Below are positions 25,978-38,500 of a stretch of 64,000 nt of DNA, one piece after another. The notes under the pieces were generated by a model. That model was not told the origin of the DNA. It saw only the letters and a list, made by a program, of their open reading frames with translations, and did not search any database. The stretch is from the NCBI GenBank assembly GCA_038025085.1, contig CM076139.1, forward strand, positions 16,819,307-16,883,306, written 5' to 3'. The stretch is from Tetragonia tetragonoides (taxonomy: Eukaryota; Streptophyta; Magnoliopsida; Caryophyllales; Aizoaceae). Every line of letters begins with the position of its first letter. Position 1 is the stretch's first letter. Both the position numbers and the translations under genes were made by a program.

Positions 25978-26795
25978 TTATTGTGTGACCTACAGCACAG
26001 GGTCTCTCTTCGACTGAAAAATCGAAGGATTTTTATCATTTATTATTTCTAACGCAATATTTTATTGTGTAACCTACAGCATAGGGTTCCCCTTCGACTG
26101 AAAAATCGAAGGATTTTTATCATTTATTATTTCTAACGCAATATTTTATTGTGTAACCTACAGCATAGGGTTCCCCTTCGACTGAAAATCGAAGGACATT
26201 TATTGTGTGACCTACAGCACAGGGTCTCCCTTCGACTAAAAATCGAAGGATTTTTATCCTTTATTCTTTTTCTATCGAAATATTTTATTGTGTAACCTAC
26301 AACATAGGGTTCCTCTTCGACTGAAAATCGAAGGACATTTAATGTGTAACCTACAACATAGGGTTCCCCTTCAACTGAAAATCGAAGGACATTTATTGTG
26401 TGACCTACATCATAGGGTCTCTCCCTTCGACTGAAAATCGAAGGATTTTTATTATTTATAACCTATCTTATCTCTGATGAATATTTTTATTGTGTGACCT
26501 ACAGCGTAGGATCTCTCCGTTCGACTGATAATCGAAGGATTTTTATTGTGTGACCTATAGCATAGAGTCTCTCCGTTCGACTAATAATCGAAGGATTTTT
26601 ATTGTGTGACCTACAACATAGGGTCTCTCTCCGTTCGACTGATGATCGAAGGATTTTTATTGTGTGACCTGCAGCATAGGGTCTCTCCGTTCGACTGATG
26701 ATCGAAGGATTTTTATTGTGTGACCTACAACATAGGGTCTCTCCGTTCGACTGATGATCGAAGGGTTTTTATTGTGTGACCTACAGCATAGGGTC
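25978..26795. repeat. Tandem array of hairpin-bearing units before the 3' LTR
   Basis: Thirteen units begin with a variant of GTGTGACCTACAGCATAGGG. Nearly all contain an inverted repeat of the form TTCGACTGAAAATCGAA (stem TTCGA/TCGAA). Units come as a long form of about 84 bp (with TATTATTTCTAACGCAATAT) and a short form of about 54-60 bp. The array lies in the 3' untranslated part of the outer Tat element. Confidence 0.85.
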
Positions 26796-26948
26796 AAAAT
26801 CTCAGTCAAATAAACCGGGGAAATCACTACTTTATCCTAAAATGATTGTTTATCTCTAACTGATTGTCACCTCACTAAGTTTACGTGTTTGATTCATACA
26901 GGTATTGGCACAGGAATACTTTGACATTCGCTCTATTCGAGCTCGGCC

Positions 26949-26962
26949 AAAGTAGGGGCTTC
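26949..26962 (+). other. Polypurine tract of the outer Tat element
   Basis: AAAGTAGGGGCTTC lies directly before the 3' LTR. It nearly equals the polypurine tract of the inner Tat element, which supports a common lineage and the + orientation. Confidence 0.7.
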
Positions 26963-26993
26963 TCTAGACACCAAAAATTGTATCTATGATAAG

Positions 26994-28111
26994 TAGGGCT
27001 GTTCATACGCGGGTATCCAAAATTTTGGGTATCCGAAAGTCGGGTATCCGATATTTCGGATAGTGGATTTTGGTATCAGAATCCGTATCTAAAAAATCAG
27101 ATATCCGAAATTCAGATACCCGAAATTTCGGGTACCCGAATACGGATACCCAAAATATCCGAAAGAGTGCTTTTGACCCATTTTTTAAATACTAAAATTC
27201 CCCAAATATCAACACCTAACACTGAATTTCCCAAACATGGCAAAGTCTCATCAAAATTGAACATTAATCTATTATTATGTAAATTAATCAACATGAAGTC
27301 CACAAATCAAAGTACCAAACCACCAGTAAGCTAGTTAACAAGACAACATCACCACAAAAATGAAATTGTCAAACAATATACTTATGGTTTTCGGTGAACA
27401 AGAATAGGGTTCCACATCTGAAAATTTTAGAGTCAAAGTCACCATTGATGCCGAATACCAGTGAGAAAGAGGAAGTGGTGAAGACATAACATAGTTCGAT
27501 CTGCAACAAAATTCACCATAGATACTTAGATACCGAATGGGACTTCAGTTAAGTGATTTAGTTGGCTGATAGTGCTTGACAGAAGATCTGAACGGCAGTG
27601 GAGAGACGTGATTGTTGACCAAGTTGAGTGGTGGCGTTTTGCGGTTTGCATGTGAGTGGCAGTGGAGAATGGAAAAGAGAGAGAGGAGAGAGAAAAAGAG
27701 TTTGCGGCTACTCTTCACAGGGAATTGGGTTTAGACGTTTAGTAGAGATTTATGAATTTGAGTGGTCAAAACTCAAATTGGAGTTGCTTAAATTTAAGAC
27801 TTAAATGAATCTGAACAAAACAAAAAGAAAGAAATGGCGTAGGTGTTGTGGGTCTGACTTGAACCCATGACCTTAAAAGCAAAACAAAAGCACTTAGACA
27901 ACTGGGCTATGAGGCATAGTTTATACTGAATAACACATTATTTTATACTTATTTCAGATTTTCGGGTATCCGAAATATCCGACTTGTTCCAAAAATGATA
28001 TCCAAACCCGTATCGGGTATCCGAAATTTCAGATACCCGCTTTTTCAGATAGTTTCGGATCGGATTTTCGGGTTTTCGGATTCTCGGATCGGATTATCTT
28101 GAACAGCCCTA
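26994..28111. mobile_element. Non-autonomous hAT element in the outer 3' LTR
   Basis: Perfect 12-bp inverted termini TAGGGCTGTTCA/TGAACAGCCCTA are flanked by a perfect 8-bp duplication ATGATAAG (26986-26993 and 28112-28119). The uninterrupted LTR copy at 7684 has a single ATGATAAG, i.e. the empty site. Subterminal regions are packed with GGTATCCGAAA-type repeats. No transposase frame is present. Confidence 0.9.
27840..27917 (-). repeat. tRNA-like sequence (SINE or tRNA relic) inside the hAT element
   Basis: The reverse strand has a box A-like TAGCCCAGTTGTCTAAG and a box B-like GGGTTCAAGTC at about 40 bp spacing. The body is not a clean cloverleaf. It is probably a SINE head or tRNA relic captured by the hAT element. 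Confidence 0.45.
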
Positions 28112-29591
28112 ATGATAAGTCCCCATAAAAACCCGATGATGAAAGGATTGGATTTTGCTTGAACTTGGGTTGCGAGAATAATTGCTCTGATGATTAGCCC
28201 AGTTCATTTGATTTATCCAGTGGAAGCCTTTTGTTCAGGTAATCCAAACCAGTTGAACTCAATTCATTTGGAGTCCAACACTGAGAGATAGGCCTCTTTG
28301 GGCCCAAGGGCCTGAAAGGGAACCCAAACCCTTGAGTCAACCTTTGGTCAAACAAGGAAACTCAGTCAATCCCGCGTGGACCCCTCTCGGAATAGCCTCC
28401 CCTGCTTAGAAAGCATATCAGGCGCCTATGCAGGCAGGCCGCTCCAGGTTCAAGCAGCCACACTTGAGTTCAAGCGGTGGCCGCTAGCCAAGCGGTTCAA
28501 CCGCTTGGCCTAACTGGATGGCCGCCTGGACCCTTTCTCGCGGACGTCAAATTCAAGGCCCATTCGATTTCCATGCCAAGTCCTGGCAGTTCCTACTCTT
28601 CTATATAAACAAACCTTAGGGTTCAGTTGAGGAGGTTGGACATTCTCTCTGAAAGGGTTGTACATTCTCTCTGAAAAGGTTGGTATTTTGATGGACAATT
28701 AGAGATTAGAGGTTGAACATTCTCTCTCTCATATTAAAAAATCCTAAATTCTGATTCTGCTCCTTCTTTAGGCTAGCCCTAGCACCACAAAAATAAACCT
28801 TCACACTTCATCAAGAGGAAGAGTTCAAGCATAAAAACCCAATAAGTTCATTGTGAGCATCCAGGTAATCCTACCTGAGGGTTTTTCATCAAATTTTATA
28901 ATTGCTTGTTATTTACTAACGATTTTGGTTTATGTGATATGTACATGCATGGCGCGTTTTGAGCAAAAAGGGCATGTATTGAACCTTATGAATGAATGAA
29001 TGAATGCATATTTTTATTTATTGCTTTTTATTATAAATTATGTTTTGTTGTGAATGGGTGGACGAATTGTCTTATTTGTCTTCTAATTTGCAAGTTTAGC
29101 GTATTTATTGTTCTTAGCATTAAAAAACATGTAAATTTGATAAGTTGTTAAAAGTGGTCATATTAGTAATTGTTTGTTCAACCCATTAGTTAAAACTAAG
29201 AATTTAGACAAATTGAACCTTGTTTGGAACCGTAGCATTAATAATTGCATTGAATTGATTAGTAAAGGCTGTTGTCGTCAACGGACGAGTTGGGTGCCTA
29301 ACACCTTCTTAACTCGTACTCACGCCCCCGAACTCATTTATGAAGTCAATTTCTCCAATAGGGATTGGGGTGCACAGGAATCGAGTTGACGTCTTTTTAG
29401 ACTATCGACTTGACTCCAAGGGTTCCAAATTTTCTTAAATTTGGTGGCGACTTCCGACAATCTTAATCATGTCCTTAGTGCGAAAGGAAAATCTTCATGT
29501 GCATTCACACTCGAGGGATTCACGAAACAACGACGCTCTCCCAGACTACCCCGCCGGCCATTCGAAAGGGACAAAAATCCGGTAACCTACA

Positions 29592-29740
29592 GACTGTCTC
29601 ATCGGCCATGAGATGACCGTTATTTTTTTAAAAAGAAAGTGTTACATTTGGACTAAAAGGCATTAAGAAAATGTTTCATTTTGAATAGAAAGTGTTAATT
29701 TTATATTTTCTTACCATGAGACGGTCTTATAGATACAAGA
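29592..29740. mobile_element. AGACGGTCTCA-type MITE relic interrupted by the outer Tat insertion
   Basis: GACTGTCTCATCGGCCATGAG on the left and ATGAGACGGTCTTATAGA on the right form imperfect inverted ends. The left end begins in the target duplication, so the outer retrotransposon appears to have inserted in or at the edge of this MITE. The remaining left flank is before 7679. Confidence 0.4.
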
Positions 29741-30484
29741 CTTTTGGACTATGAACGTCGACCTCAGTCGTGGCCACCCCCAGCCATCACACACACACCC
29801 CTCCCACTGAATAAAAATTATTCGAAAATCCAAAAAAAAAGAGTTTAAGAAACGATAACCCTAGATCCAAATTGGTTGAAATGGAGGCATGGTAAACCAT
29901 AGAAGGGCTTGATTCGACATGAAATCGAAGAAAAATTACAAAAAAAAATATAGAAAATAAAATTGGGGGAGTGTGAGTCTCACGCGCGGGCGAGTCGATG
30001 CGTGAGACCACGCACTAGCAACGGGGTTAGCCTCCTCACTAATTCCAATATTTGGTAAATATTTTGCGACCAAAACATGAGTGTATAACTTTGAGTGTAT
30101 GATATTCATTTCCCTAATACAAAGTATAAACCTAGTTTTTTTTTTTAGTAGGATGCAATGACACTACAAATTAAAGTTGTCAAAATCTTATTCAAATTTG
30201 AAACTCCTCCTGAAAAAATCGACAAAAACTAACTTGATAATTTGAAAGACCACTAAAAATTTATACCAAAATACATTACAAACTCGACAAAATGAGATTA
30301 ACTAACCCGAACCTGTTAAAACAAGCATAAAAGGGCCTAACTTGAAAACCTGTCCCGAACGGGAGAAAAGCAAAAATTGGTTTCATATCTTGAAAGTCAA
30401 TTAAGAATTGATGTATATTTATACTCCAAACATGAATAATGACATTGACCGATGCAAACCCGACCTATTTGACACTCTATAGTA
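29741..30484. other. Intergenic DNA, no feature recognised
   Basis: Short open frames only. There is nothing I can assign. Confidence 0.5.
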
Positions 30485-32014
<1,530 letters not shown>

Positions 32015-32033
32015 ATTATCTAAAAATAAAATT

Positions 32034-32310
32034 TAGACCTGGCAAACGGGTCGAGTCGAGTCGGGTCACTTCGGGTTCGTGTCATTAGCAGGTCGGGTCA
32101 TTATCAGGTCGGGTCACTATCAGGTCGGTCATTTCGGGTCTTTAACATGTCGGTTTCGGGTCGGGTTTCGGGTCAGACAACTCTTGTCTTACAAACTCGG
32201 GTCTCGGGTCGGGTCGTGTCGTGTCAGATCATTAGCAGGTTAGATTATTAACAGGTCAAACCTTTTTAGGCCAATTTTCGATCGGGTTTTAAGCAGGTCA
32301 GATTAGTTTT
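32034..32310. mobile_element. Truncated hAT-like element with GGTCGGGTC repeats
   Basis: It begins TAGACCTGGCAAACGGGTC, like the 2203-2849 element, followed by many GGGTC/CAGGTCGGGTC repeats. No matching right terminus was found before the DCP1 leader, so it is called truncated. Confidence 0.5.
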
Positions 32311-32409
32311 TGCCATTTTAGATTAAAATGAATGAAGGGTGCAATTGTTATTTTACCTCTAACCTTACCTGACCGATACAAAAATGCGAAATTTTAATTG
32401 CGAGGAAGC

Positions 32410-32520
32410 CCATTGGAGAACAGGCGTGCGTCTGCCACCTTCGTGCTACTCCCTCACCCCCAGATCTCTCGCTCTCTTCTCTGTAAAGATTTAGGGTTTG
32501 TTTAAAGATTCAAGAACAAG
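32410..32520 (+). promoter_or_regulatory. DCP1: Probable 5' leader of DCP1
   Basis: CT-rich sequence (CTCCCTCACCCCCAGATCTCTCGCTCTCTTCTCTG) directly upstream of the ATG is typical of a plant 5' untranslated leader. The start AAGATGTC has a purine at -3. No clear TATA box was found. The transcription start is not determined. Confidence 0.4.
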
Positions 32521-35500
32521 ATGTCTCAAGGTGGAAAATTGATGCCAAATTTGGATCAACAAGGCACAAAAGTCCTTAATCTTACAGTTCTTCAACGAAT
32601 TGATCCTCGAATTGAAGATATTCTTTTCACTGCTGCTCATGTCGCCTTCTACGAATTCAATATCGATCAAAATCAATGGGTTCGTCATCATTTGTCCTTC
32701 ACTTCTTTCGATTATTTATTCAAATTTGTGATTACTTGCTTCAACAAATTTTGTATTGCTTTTTCTTGAATTCAGAGCCGGAAGGATGTTGAGGGATCCC
32801 TCTTTGTTGTTAGAAGGTAATTTATATCGAAATTTGTTATAATTGAAGTTGAATGCAGTTATTATTCCGTAATTAAGTTAATCTGTTCAGTAATTTTCGG
32901 TGCGTTTTATTTTCTGGTGTTGTAGGAACACTGAACCTTGGTTCCAGTTCATTGTGATGAACCGACGTAATACAGGTCAGTTTGTTCTTTGAATCTTATT
33001 GCTCTTTGTACAAGCTGCATACTGTGGTAGTGGTGTGATTACTATGATGTGGTACCGGTACCGGTATGAATGTTGAGTCGTTATTGAAAATAGTTTGAGA
33101 TCTTGATGCCTGCTCTGCTCTTTCTGTTATGGCAATTGTGATGCCTTTTAACTTATTGAATGGTTGCCCAGGCAGTTCACAGCTGCAGAGGATCAACTAC
33201 TAACATACAAGTGCAATTGGCGTATTTGAAAAGTTATAGCTAATGTTTGTATTATGGTTATAAGCATATATGCATTTTAAGTAGTCTTTGGATGATCGAA
33301 CATAGTTAATTAGTATGAGTTGCTAACTCCTACACAATCATATCATACATCCAAAAGGACCAAAACTAGACGTTGTCATGAAGCTAGAATAATGAACCAC
33401 TGCTACAGCTACAGAGCGTCGTCAATGAGAACTGAATAGTTGTAGGTGTTTGGAAACATCTGGAGTTGGGTTATCGATTTCTCTTGTGACAATGGTACCG
33501 AAGTATTGTGAATTTTGCTGTCCATCTCTTGGTTGTTTTGAAAAGTACATCTACTGTAAGCATAATTTGAAATTTGAGCTAGTCTACTGAATCTGGAGAT
33601 TAGAATTTGCTTTTAAGTTTTAACCTCGTCACCTTTCTCAATTGTTCTAAGGATGAGTCAAGTATTGATGTTGATTCGGGTTTTTTTTTATATCCAGTCA
33701 TGTTGTCTCTGGGATTGGTTCCTTGATGAAGTATATGGAAAATAAATGTTTGTTGAGCCCCCATCAAATGGCATCATCGTGGAAGAAATTAATCGGCATC
33801 TCCCATACTGTGTCTACTTAAGCTAGGATATTGAGTTTTACCTTTTTGATCATTTGTGTTCTCTTTTTTTTCTTCCCCACCTCATGCCAACTGATACTTG
33901 TGTAGTTCATGTCACAATCATTACATGCAGTCTTTTAGGAGGAAACTAATAAAATAAACTTTGAATGCAAATGAACTTTAAACAAGTCTTTTTAACTGAA
34001 TGAGGCTCAAAGTGAGCAGAAGTCGTTCATAAGCTGGCTTAGTTTTTCGAACTAGCCACACGCCCTGGCATGACAATTCTCAAGTTAGCCAAGCTTAAAC
34101 AACTTTTTCAAGCTGGCTAAAACTCCCGCTCGAGAAAGAGCTTGAATATGAATTTGGGAGTGCTAAACTTGGATGGTTTGATATAAAAGTCCAAGGTCAT
34201 CAGGACTTTTGTATAAAGAGTACGTTTCCATGTTTTTAAAAGTGTTACAGAGGCAAGAAGTTAAAAATCATAGGTGGAGGAAAGGTTAGAGTTAGGGCCA
34301 TTCTGGAGAGTTGCACCCTCCAAGGCCCTCAACCTCTCGGACTCTTGAGCAAGTCTCTTCACATCCTGGGATGCAACTCTCCAGAATTACCTAGTTTCCT
34401 TCCATTTCTTTTATCTTTTTTTCTTCTCCCACTCCTTCCCTTCATGCAATATTGTTTTCCCCTTGCTTTCTTACAATGTTTAAAACCTAGGGAAATATAC
34501 TCTGCCTAGTTATCATGACTTTAAGCTTCTGTTTGAAAAAGATCCCCTTTTTCAAGTATCAAATTTTCAATTTGATATCAGAGGCAAGTATTTGTTGAGA
34601 TGAAGGAGTAAAAAGAGAAAAGCACCCAAAATTAAAGAGTTAAACTCTTCCGAGTATGGTTCACAAAAAAAAAAAAACTCAGTGGAACTTGGGGCCCCCA
34701 AGCTTCTCCATACTTCTACTTCTCCCTCTCACATTCCTCCTCCAATTTTGATTTCTAAGAAGTTGAAATGAGGTTAGAAGTAGAATATACAATATTGTAA
34801 TTTCTACTTCTAACATCATTTCAACTTTTTATGAGTCAAGTGGAGCAGGTTGAGGAATAGAGTTGTGGGTGGAGAGATGTAAAGGAGAGAAGTAGAATTT
34901 GGTAAGAGCTTGGCCAAACGGGCGCAAAAAAATGTAGTACACAATGGATATTTAAAATGTACATAAGTGAGAGCAATGATCCATTTTTATGTAGCTCCCA
35001 AAGGCCGTTGGAGGTTTTCATGGTCGTTAGCTTCAGGGCCCATGTGCTTAGTCGGGCAAATCCCAGATACTCATGTAATCTAAAAAAATAAAAATTTATG
35101 TAGCTCCACGTCTCCTCAGCTTCCATTTTCATCAGTGTCATGATGCTCCACTCTCCTAAGCTCATTGGCTGTGATCAGGTCGTACATAGGATACCTATAT
35201 GTCATTGTCTTCCCTAGATGCCAGGAGCTAGTTTATCATAATCACATATTAACTTGTGATGTATTTTAAATGAGAAACAGAATCTGGGGTGTTTCATGGG
35301 CAGATGGTAGGAATTTCCCTAATATCTTTCCATCCTAATCCTCTGAAATGGCTTGAGTGAATTGAAGTTCCATTGCAGGAGGCCCAATGAGCTTAGGTTG
35401 AGCCTGCTTGACTAGCATTACATATATGTATTAACCAACTAGATAGATTCCCTTTCATGCGATGGTATAGGCTATTCATGTTCTATTTGCTTATTTTGCG

Positions 35501-38500
35501 CAGTAGCCAGTAGGTGTGGCTGTTTCGTTGGTACAGCTGGAAGCCTAGAATGAGAGGTAGTTACTTCATCCACTTGTTGACACTTGGAAGATATTGATCT
35601 TGAAGGTTCTTAAGTGGATTGAGAGAGCTCCATTCTTGCTGGAGCCATAGCAGGAAAAAGTTGCAGTTTTGGTTTGATGCACACTTGTAAGTGTCATTTT
35701 CGCAAACTATGTGCCATAGCAGAAAAGTGTTTGAGACGGTGGTTAAACATTCTGCTTTTGCTTAAGGGCAAACAGTAGAACATAGAGCAGGCATAATTAG
35801 GTCCAGTGGCAGAGTCTGGAAATGTTGATCGTGGGTCACCGAATGATATTTAGTTAGCTCAACTTGTAAAGTATTTGGATGTAGTGAGATTGAGGCTCAA
35901 AATTTGTTCATGTACTTGTATAGCTTCTTTTGACAAAAAGAAAGAAAAAGTAACAGTATTGTAGTTTGGAAATCACTGTGTAGAGTGGTCGTGGCCTTAT
36001 TAGGCAAGGGAGAGGGGTGATAGAAACATTACACACCCTTCTTGTTGCACTGAGCTGGTAACATGATAGAAACACATTTTCGTGGTTTCATGAGGTTGCT
36101 TATACTGGAAGATGGATTCCTTTGTTTGATAAACAAGCAATAAAACCATACTGGGTCCTCACATCCCTATTCTAGCTTTGGATGAGCTAAAACAGAGAGG
36201 GGGAGGGGGAGGAACGAAACTGCCAAAGCAAGTCCAAATGAGCATCAAAATGCTTTCTGGTCGGATGTTAAGTCACACCAATTTAACAACATGGATATCA
36301 CATTTCTTGGACCATGATCGACCTTCATGTCACATTTCTGTTTTTCTTTCATTCTATTTATGTTAGGTTTTTACTTGCAGAAAATCTCGTGGAGAATCTC
36401 TTGGGGGACTTCGAGTATGAAATTCAAATTCCTTATCTGTTGTACAAAAATGCTTCCCAAGAAGTTAATGGCGTATGGTTTTACAATTCACGTGAATGTG
36501 AGGAGGCTGCTAATCTCTTTAACAGGTATAGTGATGTAACAGACCTGCTAAAATCATTTTAAAAATGAACTCAGAAGATGTTGTTTGCTTCAATTATCAT
36601 TTCTCTTATCTCTTGTTTTTTTCTATATTGTGACAACACTTTTTCTTGCTCTGCATAAAAATTTTCGTTATACACGTGGAGCTCCATTGCACATCCTACT
36701 TAGGCATAGTTGAGATAAACATTGTAGATAATCATCGTTTAGTTGGGATACCATTTGTTGGATTACTTTTTCTAAACATATTTTATGCCATCTGCAGGAT
36801 TATTGATTCAATCTCAAGGATTCCTTCAAAGCCACTAGTATCAAGTACAAGGTACTAATTAACTTGTTCCTAAAAATAGTCATTATGACAGTTGAATCTC
36901 TTATAACTTGGTCAACATTGTCAGTTAAATGGTAGATATGATATAAGTGTTGTGTAAGCGCCTTCATTCTCTTTGAATCACTAAAGAGCATATTTCTGCA
37001 CTCACCTGGTTATGGAACAGGCGTTTCTGTAACACATTAAAGTTTGAGGGAATTCCATACTCCGTAGCACTCAATCCCTTCGGTCAACCCATGTCTAACA
37101 TTGCTAAGCCATATAGAGTAGAAAGACTAGTTTTTGTAATTTATTGAGCTGCTACAAGTAAAATCCATGTCCACCTTTGGACATTGTTCTTTCTTCCCAA
37201 GTTTTTTTTATTGAGAGGAAATTAGAAACAACTCAAGAAATGAGCAATGAAATGTTTTCCTCGGTGCTCTCTTTCTTATGAGCCATCGTATTTCTTCCTA
37301 ACCACTATTGGCGACCATCCAGGATCAATGACTCTGAGAGTGCTGCAACCAAAAGCCCTATAAATCCATCACACTTCTCCTCCACTGGTGTTTTGATTCA
37401 AGCTACAGTCTTATTATGCAACCGTTGCATGTTGGTAAATGTGGTTGACGAAACAATAGATAGAGGAACATGTCAGGAGTTGTATCTTGCTCAAATTTGT
37501 GACACAAGTATCCTGGTTTAGTCCTGGGTCATGTTTTGTATCTGAGCATAAAGGAAATTAAGATTTACTATAAACCTAACTATAAGCCATATATGTTTTG
37601 CTGCCAATCGCCTACTTCTGCCATGATTATGCAGACCAGATGTCTGAAATCAGTGGACTCTGCTACTGGGATATGCAACGTAGCGGGAGGTTTTCTTTAA
37701 GAATAAAAAAATGGAATTGATGTTTCTGTTGGTTTAGGCTTGGCTTGTCTCCGCTAGAAATTCTCAAGCTTGGTTTGAGCCTTAAAGGTGAGTTCAAGCT
37801 TTGTCTTGATTATGAATCACAAAAAGCTTGATCTCAAGTTCAAGCCTTTTTGATTTCATAACTATATGTGTATGTTTTTTTATTTTTTTGTAGGATTCCC
37901 CCCTGTAGAAAGCTTCTTTATGACCTTTTTGCTATAAAATTTCCGCATTGTGGGACTCAGGAAAAAAAGCAATTGATTCCAGCCGGTCTAATAGTTTAGG
38001 ATTGAAATGTTTCCCCCTACCCATTAGAAACAGTATCTGGTTTTCTAGAATTACAATTGAAGGGGACTAGTAAATTAATGTTGTTTACAATGTCCTTGAG
38101 ATGGAAAGAATATTAATCTATAAAATTTCATGACATACCCATTGTACTTCAGTGTAAATGGACGATTTACCCACATTTAAACCTTGTACACGAGGTACTA
38201 TTCATGGAGTTTTCACAAAATGTCCAACACACACGTCTAGCCTCTGACTTCCAACTAATGCCATGAAGTTGGATTATAAGAAGTTCATATTTGTGCCTTG
38301 GTGTATATGGCTGGAGAGGAATGGCCGGCTGTTTAAGGAGGTTTCCGTTTCTCCAGTGATGTTGTGGGAGAAAGCAACCTACTTAGCTGCTTTGTTGGCG
38401 AGAGCGGCAGGCGCTTTTCGGGATTATACTATTTCTGAGGTCCAACGAATGTTTTACAATCTGTGAATGCTTATATTTGAGGATTTCTTATCCTCTATTT

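Larger units (their letters stand above)
26963..29591 (+). repeat. 3' LTR of the outer Tat element
   Basis: It begins TCTAGACACC (5' copy TGTAGACACC) and ends GGTAACCTACA, about 1.5 kb once the hAT insertion and its duplicated 8 bp are removed. It contains the AAGCGG cluster (about 28435-28510), TATA box CTATATAAAC (28601-28610), and a downstream region with GGTGGCGACTTC. It is followed by the GACTG duplication. Confidence 0.85.

Noticed and set aside
25978..26795. Regular repeats with spacers resembling a CRISPR array
   Set aside because: Units are degenerate, spacers are not unique, and the array lies in a plant retrotransposon 3' UTR.
38263..38466. Open frame as an extra DCP1 exon
   Set aside because: It is a LINE ORF2 fragment inside target duplications, in an intron whose flanking exons already join in frame.
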